From the NCBI GenBank assembly GCA_021795235.1, contig JAJYPP010000029.1, positions 1 to 37,984 of the forward strand: a stretch of DNA of 37,984 nucleotides, in the 5' to 3' direction. Shown piece by piece: positions 7,494 to 15,505 of this stretch (the stretch's first letter is position 1; each line of letters opens with the position of its first letter). The stretch is from a bacterium (GTDB taxonomy: Bacteria; Chloroflexota; Dormibacteria; Aeolococcales; Bog-877). The position numbers and the translations under genes are program-made. The notes under the pieces are model-generated. The model did not search any database. It saw only the letters and a list, made by a program, of their open reading frames with translations, and was not told where the DNA came from.

Positions 7494-8957
7494 GTGCTTA
7501 GACTCCAAGAGGTGACCAGCAAGGATTCCGAGGCGACCGGGGCTCTGGTCATCTTCGGAATCAGCGGTGATCTGGCTCGCAAGATGACCTTTCACGCCCT
7601 CTACCGCCTGGAGCGGCGCGGACGGCTCACCTGTCCGGTGGTCGGGGTTGCGATGGACGACTGGACCGACGAGCACCTGCGCGCTCAGGCGCGCGCGGCC
7701 ATCGAAGGGCTGGAGCCGCGCTTCTCCAAGCGAGTGTTCACCAGGCTGGCTCAACGCCTCCGCTACGTGAGAGGGAACTTCGAGGACCAGCGCACCTACG
7801 GGGCGCTGAAGCAGGCGCTCTCGGGAGTCCAGCGCCCGCTCTTCTACCTGGAGATCCCACCCTCTTTGTTCGGCACCGTGGTGAAACAGCTGGCGGCTGC
7901 GGGCCTCACCGACGGGGCGCGCGTGATGGTGGAGAAGCCGTTCGGTTACGACATCCAATCGGCCCGCAAGCTGAACGGCCAGTTGCGGGAGGTCCTGGAC
8001 GAGGACCAGATCCTGCGCATCGACCACTTTCTCGGCAAGGAACCGGTCATGGACCTGCAGTTCCTGCGGTTCGCCAATGACATCCTGGAGCCGGTCTGGA
8101 ATCGCGAGCACATCTCGGCGGTGCAGATCTCCATGGCCGAGGATTTCGGCGTGGAGGACCGTGGCAGCTTCTACGATGCCGTGGGCGCACTTCGAGACGT
8201 GGTTCAGAACCATCTGCTCCAGGTGATGGCGCTGGCGGCGATGGAGCCGCCGGCGGGTGCGGACGCGGACGACCTGCGCAACAAGAAGACCGACGTCTTC
8301 CGGGCGGTGCCCGAGCTCGAGCCTGAGCACTCCGTGCGCGGTCAGTACGAGGGCTACCGCAAGGTGGCGGGCGTCGGTCGGCGCTCCACCACCGAGACCT
8401 ACGTGGCGCTGCGGCTCGCCGTAGACAACTGGCGCTGGGCCGGGGTTCCCTTCTTCATCAGAGCGGGCAAGGCCATGGCTGAGCGGGTGACGGAGGTCAG
8501 GGTCGTCTTCCGGCACCCGCCCCACCTGGCATTTCTGGGCAGGAGCGCTCGGGCCGAGGCCAACCAGGTGATCCTCCGTATCGATCCCCAGCCCGGTCTG
8601 TGCCTGGTCCTGAACTCGAAGGGGAGCGAGGGACGGTCCTCTCAACCGGTCCACCTGGACCTCTCATTCGCCGCCGAGCTGGGCCGGCCAGCCGAGCCCT
8701 ACGAGCGGCTCATCGACGACGCACTTCGAGGGGACCACCGGCTCTTCACCAGGGAGGACACTGTGGAGGAGACCTGGCGAATAGTGCAGCCGCTACTGGA
8801 TTCACCGGGGCCGGTCCTGCCCTACCGGCAGGGGACCTGGGGGCCGTCCGAGGCGGCCGGGCTGGTCCGCGGGCATCCGGCCTGGCACGAGCCCTGGCTG
8901 CCATCGCCAGCCGGCGGCCAGAGCACATCCCGAAGAGCTACGAGGAGGAAGCCGTGA
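7494..8957 (+). CDS. zwf: Glucose-6-phosphate 1-dehydrogenase
   Basis: About 487 aa. It oxidises glucose-6-P to 6-phosphogluconolactone with NAD(P)+, the entry to the oxidative pentose phosphate path. The nucleotide motif is GISGDLARK (22-30); the active-site signature RIDHFLGKE (175-183) contains the catalytic His and substrate-binding Lys. Also present are EKPFGYD and FFIRAGKAM. The start is unclear: GTG 7494 lacks a Shine-Dalgarno, and GTG 7512 has AAGAG touching the codon. The last ~25 residues are Ser/Arg-rich and off-family. Its stop overlaps gnd by 4 nt, making it the first gene of the zwf-gnd-tal-pgi cluster. Confidence 0.93.
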   Translation: MLRLQEVTSKDSEATGALVIFGISGDLARKMTFHALYRLERRGRLTCPVVGVAMDDWTDEHLRAQARAAIEGLEPRFSKRVFTRLAQRLRYVRGNFEDQRTYGALKQALSGVQRPLFYLEIPPSLFGTVVKQLAAAGLTDGARVMVEKPFGYDIQSARKLNGQLREVLDEDQILRIDHFLGKEPVMDLQFLRFANDILEPVWNREHISAVQISMAEDFGVEDRGSFYDAVGALRDVVQNHLLQVMALAAMEPPAGADADDLRNKKTDVFRAVPELEPEHSVRGQYEGYRKVAGVGRRSTTETYVALRLAVDNWRWAGVPFFIRAGKAMAERVTEVRVVFRHPPHLAFLGRSARAEANQVILRIDPQPGLCLVLNSKGSEGRSSQPVHLDLSFAAELGRPAEPYERLIDDALRGDHRLFTREDTVEETWRIVQPLLDSPGPVLPYRQGTWGPSEAAGLVRGHPAWHEPWLPSPAGGQSTSRRATRRKP

Positions 8958-9988
8958 CCAGTTCGAGGCCAATGCAGTTGGGGATGGTGGGACTAGGCAG
9001 GATGGGGGCCAATCTGGTGCGCCGCCTGATCCGCGACGGTCACAGTTGCGTCGTCTACGACGTCAACCAGGAGGCGGTGGCCGACCTGGTGTCCGAGGGG
9101 GCGACTGGCGCCGCTTCGATGAAGGAGTTCGTGGAGAAGCTGGAGGCGCCCCGGTGCGCCTGGGTGATGGTGCCGGCCGGCGATGTGACCGACTCCACCA
9201 TCCGGGAGCTGGCCCAGTTCATGGCCCGCGGGGACATCATCATCGACGGGGGCAACTCCTACTACCGCGACGACATCAGGAGGGCGGCGGAGCTGCAGGC
9301 GGCGGGCATCCACCTGGTCGACTGCGGGACCAGCGGGGGCGTGTTCGGGCTGGAGCGCGGCTACTGCCTGATGATCGGCGGGGAGCCGGCACCGGTCGCG
9401 CACCTGGATCCAATCTTCGCGACCATCGCGCCGGGAGTGGCGGCGGCCCCCCGGACGTCGGGCCGGCGCGGGACTCCGTCGAAGGCGGAGCAGGGCTACC
9501 TGCACTGCGGTCCCAACGGAGCGGGCCATTTCGTGAAGATGGTTCACAACGGGATCGAGTACGGGATGATGGCCGCGCTGGCGGAGGGGCTCGACGTGCT
9601 GCACAACGCCGATGCCGGCAGCCGAACTCAGAGCGCCGACGCCGAGACCGCGCCCATGGAGGAGCCCCAGTTCTACCAGTACAACATTGACACCAGAGAG
9701 GTCGCGGAGGTCTGGCGCCGCGGCAGCGTGGTGGGGTCCTGGTTGCTGGACCTGACCGCGGCGGCGTTGCAGGAGTCCCCGGACCTGGCCGGTTTCGCGG
9801 GCCGGGTGTCGGACTCTGGGGAGGGGCGCTGGACCTCCATCGCCGCCATTGACGAGGGGGTGCCGGCGCCGGTCCTTACCGCCGCCCTCTACTCCCGTTT
9901 CTCGTCGCGGAATCTGGGGGAGTTCACCAACAAGATCCTGTCCGCGATGCGCAAGCAGTTCGGCGGCCACGATGAGAAGCCTTCGTGA
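8954..9988 (+). CDS. gnd: 6-phosphogluconate dehydrogenase, decarboxylating, short form
   Basis: The 344-aa protein converts 6-phosphogluconate to ribulose-5-P and CO2. The Rossmann motif GLGRMG is at 13-18, DGGNSYYRDD at 98-107, the substrate loop CGTSGGVFGLERGYCLM at 124-140 and the catalytic Lys in GHFVKMVHNG (K195). It is the short, mostly NAD-type form (about 300 aa) rather than the 470-aa form. It has an extra loop around 165-180 (PRTSGRRGTPSKAEQ) and a polar stretch at 222-240. The GTG at 8954 has GAGGAGGA just upstream and overlaps the zwf stop (GTGA), so the two are translationally coupled. Confidence 0.92.
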   Translation: MTSSRPMQLGMVGLGRMGANLVRRLIRDGHSCVVYDVNQEAVADLVSEGATGAASMKEFVEKLEAPRCAWVMVPAGDVTDSTIRELAQFMARGDIIIDGGNSYYRDDIRRAAELQAAGIHLVDCGTSGGVFGLERGYCLMIGGEPAPVAHLDPIFATIAPGVAAAPRTSGRRGTPSKAEQGYLHCGPNGAGHFVKMVHNGIEYGMMAALAEGLDVLHNADAGSRTQSADAETAPMEEPQFYQYNIDTREVAEVWRRGSVVGSWLLDLTAAALQESPDLAGFAGRVSDSGEGRWTSIAAIDEGVPAPVLTAALYSRFSSRNLGEFTNKILSAMRKQFGGHDEKPS

Positions 9989-10088
9989 GACTGTTCCTGG
10001 CGCTTCGCGGCTCGACTGGAGCCGGAGGGCGGAGGGGTCGGTCGCGCGGAGATGGAGGCGCCCCCGCGGAAGCTTTGGAGGAGGAGTC

Positions 10089-11174
10089 ATGAAAGCCACC
10101 CACGAACTGCACCAGGCCGGCCAGAGCCTGTGGCTCGACAACATCACCAGGCAGCTTCTGGACAGCGGCGGCCTGAAGGCACACATCGACCAGCACGCGG
10201 TCACCGGTCTCACCTCCAATCCCACCATTTTCGACAAGGCGATTGAGTCGAGCCAGGCCTACGACTCAGACATCGGCAAGGGCGTCTCCCAGGGAGCCTC
10301 CAGCGAGGAGATCTTCTTCGAGTTGGCGATCTCCGACCTGCGCCGGGCGGCCGACCTGTTCCATCCCATCCACGAGCGCACGGCCGGTGTCGATGGCTGG
10401 GTCTCGCTGGAGGTGTCGCCGCTGCTCTTGAACGACGCTCCCCAGACGGTCGCGATGGCCCGTGATCTGCACCACCGCGCCCAGCGGGACAACTTGTTCA
10501 TCAAGATTCCCGGCACCAGCGCTGGATTGAAGGCGATCGAGGAGACCATCTTCTTTGGTGTTCCGGTCAACGTAACGCTGCTCTTCTCCGCGGCTCAGTA
10601 CACCCTGGCGGCCGAGGCCTACATGCGCGGCCTCGAGCGGCGAGTGGAGGCAGGACTCAGCCCGGAGGTGGGGTCGGTCGCATCTGTATTCGTGAGCCGC
10701 TGGGATTCGGCGGTGAGTGGCAGAGTTCCCCCCGAGCTCCGGGATCGGATCGGAATCGCCGCGGCGTGGCAGGCCTACCGCAGCTATCGGTTGCTGCTGG
10801 ATTCGCAGCGCTGGCAGCGGCTCGCCAATTGCGGGGCCAGGGCCCAGCGGCTCCTGTTCGCCAGCACCTCGACCAAGGACCCCGCCTCACCAGACACCCT
10901 CTACGTCAGCGCCCTCGGGGCCCCATTGACGGTCAACACCATGCCGGACGAGACGCTGGCCGCATTCGCGGACCACGGCACGGTGGGGGAGATGCTGGCC
11001 CCGGACGGCGGGAGCTCGGCTCAGGTGCTCGACTCCCTCAAGGCGGCGGGGGTGGACCCCGAGGACCTGGCCGCTCAACTCCAGGAGCAGGGCGGTGAGT
11101 CTTTCGCGAAGTCGTGGCACAGCCTGATCGCCTGCATCGATGGCAAGCGGCAGGGGGCCACCGTTGCCTCCTGA
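10089..11174 (+). CDS. tal: Transaldolase
   Basis: The 361-aa protein moves a dihydroxyacetone unit between sedoheptulose-7-P and glyceraldehyde-3-P, giving erythrose-4-P and fructose-6-P. It has the TSNPTIF signature (42-48), the Schiff-base lysine in NLFIKIPGT (K139) and VNVTLLFS (160-167). The length fits the longer actinobacterial/cyanobacterial TalB-like group. The ATG at 10089 has GGAGGAGGAG directly upstream, although close to the codon. A 100-bp gap separates it from gnd, and it overlaps the possible pgi start. Its product erythrose-4-P is a substrate of AroF, encoded 17 kb downstream. Confidence 0.93.
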   Translation: MKATHELHQAGQSLWLDNITRQLLDSGGLKAHIDQHAVTGLTSNPTIFDKAIESSQAYDSDIGKGVSQGASSEEIFFELAISDLRRAADLFHPIHERTAGVDGWVSLEVSPLLLNDAPQTVAMARDLHHRAQRDNLFIKIPGTSAGLKAIEETIFFGVPVNVTLLFSAAQYTLAAEAYMRGLERRVEAGLSPEVGSVASVFVSRWDSAVSGRVPPELRDRIGIAAAWQAYRSYRLLLDSQRWQRLANCGARAQRLLFASTSTKDPASPDTLYVSALGAPLTVNTMPDETLAAFADHGTVGEMLAPDGGSSAQVLDSLKAAGVDPEDLAAQLQEQGGESFAKSWHSLIACIDGKRQGATVAS

Positions 11175-12825
11175 GGAGGTGGGGGGCCCGTCCGTTCCCG
11201 CAGTGCCCTCCCTTGAGGACCGGCCCGCATTCGCCGAGCTCCAGGAGCACTTCCAGGAGGTGCGGGAGCTCCGGCTCAAGGAGCTCTTTGGGCAGGATCC
11301 CCAACGGGGGGTGGCGCTGACCGCCGCGGCCCTGGGCTTCTACCTCGACTATTCGAAGAACCGGGTGACCTCGGAGACGATGCGGTTGTTGGTCAGGCTG
11401 GCCCAGGAGTCCGGACTGCCAGAGCGCATCGAAGCCATGTTCTCCGGCGCCCGCATCAACGTCTCGGAGCAGCGTTCGGTCCTGCACGTGGCCCTGCGCG
11501 CCCCCCGGGACGCCGTCATCCTGGTGGACGGTCACAATGTCGTTCCCCAAGTCCACCAGGCACTGGATCAGATGGGCGACTTCGCCACCCGGGTCAGGGA
11601 CGGGCGCTGGCTGGGCCACACCGGCAAGCGGATTCGCAATGTGGTCAACATCGGGATCGGGGGCTCGGACCTGGGGCCGATGATGGCCTACGAGGCGCTG
11701 CGGGACTACGCCAAGGTTGATCTGGCGCTGCGCTTCGTTTCCAACATCGACGCCAGCGACTTCGTGGAGGCGACCAGGGGACTGGATCCGGCGGAGACCC
11801 TGTTCGTGGTCTGCTCGAAGAGCTGGCATACCCTGGAGACCCTCACCAACGCCGAGACCGCCAGGGATTGGCTGGTGGCCGGGCTGGGGGGTGAGCGGCA
11901 GGCCACGGCCCGTCACTTCGTGGCGGTTTCCACCAATCAGGAGGGGGTCGCGGAGTTCGGCATCGACCCGGCCAACATGTTCCCGTTCTGGGACTGGGTC
12001 GGGGGGCGGTACTCCTACGATTCCGCGATCGGACTCTCCCTGATGATCGCGATCGGCCCGGAGCGCTTCCGGGAGATGCTGGTTGGCTTCCGGGCCATGG
12101 ACGAGCACTTCCGGACCGCGCCCCTGGAGCGCAACCTGCCGGTGTTGTTGGCCGTGCTCGCCGTCTGGTACAACAACTTCTTCGGGGCCGAGACCCAGGC
12201 CGTGCTGCCCTATGACCACTATCTGGGGCGCTTTCCTGCATACCTGCAGCAGCTTGAGATGGAGAGCAATGGCAAGCACGTGGACCTGGCGGGACGAACC
12301 GTCGGTTACCAGACCGGTCAGATCATCTGGGGCCAGCCGGGGACCAACGGCCAGCATGCCTTCTACCAGCTGATCCACCAGGGCACCAAGCTGATTCCCT
12401 GCGACTTCATCGGCTTCTGTGAGGCCCTCCATCCCCTCGGTCGCCACCACGACCTGCTGATGGCCAACCTGCTGGCCCAGACCGAAGCGCTTGCCTTCGG
12501 GCGGACGGTGGAGGAGCTGACGGCTGCCGGGACCCCGGAGTGGCAGATCCCTTTCCGGGTCTGTGATGGCAATCGGCCGACCACCACCATCCTGATCGAC
12601 CGCCTGACCCCGGAGAGTCTGGGCAAGCTGGTGGCCCTCTACGAGCACAAGGCCTTCGTGGAGGGCGTGATCTGGGGGATAGACTCCTTCGACCAGTGGG
12701 GGGTGGAGCTGGGCAAGCTCCTGGCCGATCGGATCACCCCGGAGCTGGAGTCGAGGCTGGACCCGAGCCTCGAGCACGACAGCTCCACCAATGAGCTGAT
12801 CCGCAGGTATCGCCGGCTGCGCTGA
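11140..12825 (+). CDS. pgi: Glucose-6-phosphate isomerase
   Basis: Up to 561 aa. It interconverts glucose-6-P and fructose-6-P. Features include [11 protein letters not shown] (170-180), [12 protein letters not shown] (226-237), [10 protein letters not shown] (283-292), the [17 protein letters not shown] block (401-417) and [10 protein letters not shown] near the C-terminus. At Q399 ([10 protein letters not shown]), E. coli and rabbit enzymes have the catalytic base Glu (WGEPGTNGQH). The start is uncertain: ATG 11140 overlaps tal by 35 nt, while GTG 11179 and GTG 11203 lie after the tal stop, and GAGGAGG at 11175 is too close to 11179. Many relatives have Tal and Pgi fused or adjacent. Confidence 0.92.
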   Translation: MASGRGPPLPPEEVGGPSVPAVPSLEDRPAFAELQEHFQEVRELRLKELFGQDPQRGVALTAAALGFYLDYSKNRVTSETMRLLVRLAQESGLPERIEAMFSGARINVSEQRSVLHVALRAPRDAVILVDGHNVVPQVHQALDQMGDFATRVRDGRWLGHTGKRIRNVVNIGIGGSDLGPMMAYEALRDYAKVDLALRFVSNIDASDFVEATRGLDPAETLFVVCSKSWHTLETLTNAETARDWLVAGLGGERQATARHFVAVSTNQEGVAEFGIDPANMFPFWDWVGGRYSYDSAIGLSLMIAIGPERFREMLVGFRAMDEHFRTAPLERNLPVLLAVLAVWYNNFFGAETQAVLPYDHYLGRFPAYLQQLEMESNGKHVDLAGRTVGYQTGQIIWGQPGTNGQHAFYQLIHQGTKLIPCDFIGFCEALHPLGRHHDLLMANLLAQTEALAFGRTVEELTAAGTPEWQIPFRVCDGNRPTTTILIDRLTPESLGKLVALYEHKAFVEGVIWGIDSFDQWGVELGKLLADRITPELESRLDPSLEHDSSTNELIRRYRRLR

Positions 12826-12860
12826 CCGGACCCCGAGCAGCCCGGCCGACGACCAGATGG

Positions 12861-13190
12861 GGCAGGGAACAGTTGCTCGTACGATGTGCTGTCGTTGGTC
12901 CTGATGAGCTCCATTAGGCGGGGTAGCCACTGCACAAAACCCCCGTGACTGGCCGGACATGGCCAGCCCAAGCGGTGTAGTTGACGCCGCGGCCCCGCCC
13001 GCCAGCGCGAGCAGCGACGGCCAGGACGCTGGATCATCCGGCGTAGTGGGAGGAAGCGTAAGACCAGAGCCAACGGCTCGGGCGGCACCCGATCGGGCCA
13101 AAACCCGTAAGGGAACCCCGAGCAGGGGTGCCGCAGGAGTGCGCCAACCACAGTTCATTCGGCGGCAACGGCTGAACCGCCGCCAGGGCA
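12861..13190 (+). repeat. Repeat copy A, IS605-like non-autonomous element or relic
   Basis: About 330 bp, clearly homologous to copy B (26.89-27.25 kb). Shared blocks are a left end with ACAG-CGTACG-CTGT symmetry (CGTACG at 12878), the hairpin CTGGCC-GGACAT-GGCCAG (12949-12966), the ACCCC/GGGGT hairpin (13115-13129) and a right hairpin with a conserved AACGG loop (CGGCGG 13160-13165 with CCGCCG 13177-13182). No intact frame runs through it. Subterminal palindromes and similarity to the TnpB 3' zone at the right edge of the window suggest an IS200/IS605-type PATE-like element or a decayed TnpB gene with its guide-RNA region. Its right end abuts the lipoprotein stop, so its hairpins may also end transcription. 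Confidence 0.55.
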
Positions 13191-13195
13191 GGTCC

Positions 13196-15217
13196 TCAGC
13201 CGGAGGCGCTGTGAGTGGGCGTGGAGCCGCCCGGCATCAGCAGGTCGAAGCCGTCCGGATCGTGGAGCAAGCCGGGCGCGTTGCCGGGCACACCCTGGAC
13301 ACCGTACTGCCAGACGGCCGCACTGGTCGCCGGATCGATCGCGATCATGCGGTCGTTGTGGTCGTCGTTGAGCATGAACACCCCACTTGGAAGCATCTCG
13401 ACCAGGGACGGATGATTGAGCGCTCCGGGACCCGAGGCGACCCGGTAGCGGTAGGTGATGGTTCCCTGGCGATTGAACTCCACGATCTGACCCGGCCTGG
13501 TGTAGCCCGCGATGAGATAGCGGTTGGGTCCCAACCGCTGGGGGTCAGAGGGGTAGGCGAGGTCCAGATGGGTCGTCCACTTGAGGGCGCCGGAGCTGCT
13601 GAATTCGCTGACCCACGAGCCGTTGATCTCCGAGACCAGCAGGCCTCCGCCGGGGACCGGCGTGTCCCCGTTGGGCGAGCCCAGATATCGCGGAGGCTGG
13701 TGCTGGCAGACACCCGGGGTGCCGATCTGCCGGGCGATTGTGCCGTTGGGATTGATGATCAGGACCCGACAGTTCCCGATGTCGGCCACGGAGATCTGCC
13801 CGGTCTTGAGCTGGTAGGCATCGTCGGGGGTGTGCAGGTAACCGGGGGCGCTGCCCGGGACCCCGGGGTGACCATAGGTCCACAGCACCTTGCCCGAGGG
13901 GTAGGCGATCTTGACGATCTCCTGGTAGCTCTCCATGTTGATGGTGATGGCCGTTCCATGGTCAGCGAAGAACGCGTCGTCCGGGTAGTAGAAACCGCCC
14001 GGCGGCGCCGGCCGGCCCGGGCCCGGGTAGGTCCAGATGATCTGCCCGCTGGGGTTCAGCACCAGCAATTTGTTGCTACCGCTGTCGGCGATCAGGAGGT
14101 TGCCTCCGAAGAATGGAGAGCCGGCCCCCGCCTGGCCCGCGATCCCAAACTTCAGGTTGGGAGTCAGCATCTGGACGCTGGCGGTTGAACCCTTAGCGGT
14201 CTCGCCGCCCACGATCCAAGCGCGTGGCCCCAGCACAGCCGACCCCGCGTGCGCGACCGGCACCCGCAGCTGGCCCGCCACGAGGAGAGCGTCGGTGACG
14301 GGATTGAAGGCCCAGATCGTGGCGACCGGGGCGGTACCGGTGGCGGCCGAGGTGTTGCCCCCGGCCACGTAGATGGTGCCGCCCAAGGTCACCGCCACGC
14401 TGCCGGTGACCGGCTCCGGCATGTTGCCCACGACTCGGGCCGTGTGGGTTCTGGGGTCGATCATTTGGATTTGCGAGGCCGCCAGACCGTTGGCGGTCTG
14501 GCCTCCAAACACGTAGATCCGCCCATTGACGGCGGCGACTCCGGGATAGCGGACCGGGACCGGCAGGGTCGCCACCTGCTGAAACGAGGTGCCGGTCGAG
14601 GTGGCCAGAACCGCGGCGTCGAAGCTGCTGCCGTCGTAGCCTCCGACCACGTAGGCGGTCTGGCCGATGCTGGTCGCGGCTGAGTCGGAGCGCGCCTGGG
14701 GCAGCTTGCCAACCGCGGCAGCGGTCCCCAGGGCGGGCGGCAACGCCTGGACGGTGGCGGTGCTGGCCACGGTCCCTCCACCGAAGACCGTGGCATGGCC
14801 GCCGAGGATGGCGCCGGAGGCGTCGTGCAGGGGGCCGACTAGGGAGCCGCTGCGGGAGAGACCTCCATCGGCGGTGTTGAGGGTGTAGACCCCCGAGGCG
14901 GAGGTGCCGCCAGCGGTCAGGCCGCCCAGGATGGTGAGCTGTGCCGCGCCCGGCCCGGGCAGCACCAGCTCCCGGCTGATGGGGTTGGCCAAGGACCACG
15001 GCAGCAGGCCGGACTCCGCAGCCGGAAGGCGGACCGAAGCAGCCCTGGGCAGAGACGCCCGACGAGATGAGCCGTGGTGCCGAGTCACCGGCGCGCCGCA
15101 ACCGGCCAGGCCGGTGGTGGCGGCGACCGAGATGGTCAGCGACAGGCCGAGGAGGGCGCGCCGCAGGACCGACCGGCGTCGACCGGTCGGTTGGTCCGCC
15201 GGAGATCGGCGTGGCAA
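13196..15217 (-). CDS. Secreted lipoprotein with Kelch-type and NHL/PQQ-like propellers
   Basis: About 673 aa. The signal peptide has an Arg-rich start, a hydrophobic core and the lipobox GLAGC, with lipidation at C40 counting from the TTG at 15217. Residues ~80-350 carry Kelch-like blades (AYVVGGYDG, IYVFGGQTA, IYVAGGNTS, AWIVGGETA). Residues ~360-660 form a second propeller with repeated WTYG/PG-x-YLHTPDDAY-type units (WTYPGPG, WTYGHPGVPG, WQYGVQGVPG), like NHL or arylsulfotransferase folds. No catalytic motif is seen; a binding or sensing role at the membrane is likely. The TTG has no Shine-Dalgarno, whereas a CTG 7 codons upstream (15238) sits 6 nt after AGGAG, so the true start may be there. 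Confidence 0.75.
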   Translation of the reverse strand: MPRRSPADQPTGRRRSVLRRALLGLSLTISVAATTGLAGCGAPVTRHHGSSRRASLPRAASVRLPAAESGLLPWSLANPISRELVLPGPGAAQLTILGGLTAGGTSASGVYTLNTADGGLSRSGSLVGPLHDASGAILGGHATVFGGGTVASTATVQALPPALGTAAAVGKLPQARSDSAATSIGQTAYVVGGYDGSSFDAAVLATSTGTSFQQVATLPVPVRYPGVAAVNGRIYVFGGQTANGLAASQIQMIDPRTHTARVVGNMPEPVTGSVAVTLGGTIYVAGGNTSAATGTAPVATIWAFNPVTDALLVAGQLRVPVAHAGSAVLGPRAWIVGGETAKGSTASVQMLTPNLKFGIAGQAGAGSPFFGGNLLIADSGSNKLLVLNPSGQIIWTYPGPGRPAPPGGFYYPDDAFFADHGTAITINMESYQEIVKIAYPSGKVLWTYGHPGVPGSAPGYLHTPDDAYQLKTGQISVADIGNCRVLIINPNGTIARQIGTPGVCQHQPPRYLGSPNGDTPVPGGGLLVSEINGSWVSEFSSSGALKWTTHLDLAYPSDPQRLGPNRYLIAGYTRPGQIVEFNRQGTITYRYRVASGPGALNHPSLVEMLPSGVFMLNDDHNDRMIAIDPATSAAVWQYGVQGVPGNAPGLLHDPDGFDLLMPGGSTPTHSASG

Positions 15218-15236
15218 ATGGCCGAGCGGTCTGATC

Positions 15237-15249
15237 AGGAGTGACTCCT
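15237..15249 (-). promoter_or_regulatory. Ribosome-binding site inside a palindrome
   Basis: On the minus strand AGGAG-TCA-CTCCT forms a 5-bp stem with a 3-nt loop that contains the only good Shine-Dalgarno ahead of the lipoprotein gene. The CTG at 15238-15236 is in frame and 6 nt downstream, overlapping the 3' arm. The palindrome could mask its own initiation site, or it may be a DNA-level operator. Confidence 0.35.
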
Positions 15250-15505
15250 AAGAGGAACAGCGACCGGCTCGCGGTGGGTGCCGGGCCACTGGGCGGATGT
15301 GGGCTGGTGCATTCCCCGTCGGGGCTGCTCCCAGGGTAGCCGCAGCGGGCCACGGCTGCATCCGTTGATTGGCTGAGCCGCCAGCTCGACGCCCGCCCAT
15401 GTTGCGACGATCGCTGGCTGGACCTCTGCGCTATTCTCGGGCCGTGCCCGATCCCACGATCGGCGGAGTGGCCGCGGCGTCAAACTCAGTAGGAACGGTC
15501 CGGCG

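Noticed and set aside
7131-8654. 507-codon minus-strand frame opposite zwf
   Set aside because: It is antisense to zwf and the Dph6-like gene, with no domain and no ribosome-binding site.
11038-13158. 706-codon open frame on the minus strand opposite pgi
   Set aside because: It is antisense to a clear pgi gene, rich in Arg/Pro/Gly/His as expected of a GC-rich shadow frame, and has no recognisable domain.
12959-14188. 409-codon plus-strand frame from repeat A into the lipoprotein region
   Set aside because: It runs antisense through the lipoprotein gene; the first part only mirrors the repeat and no protein family is recognised.
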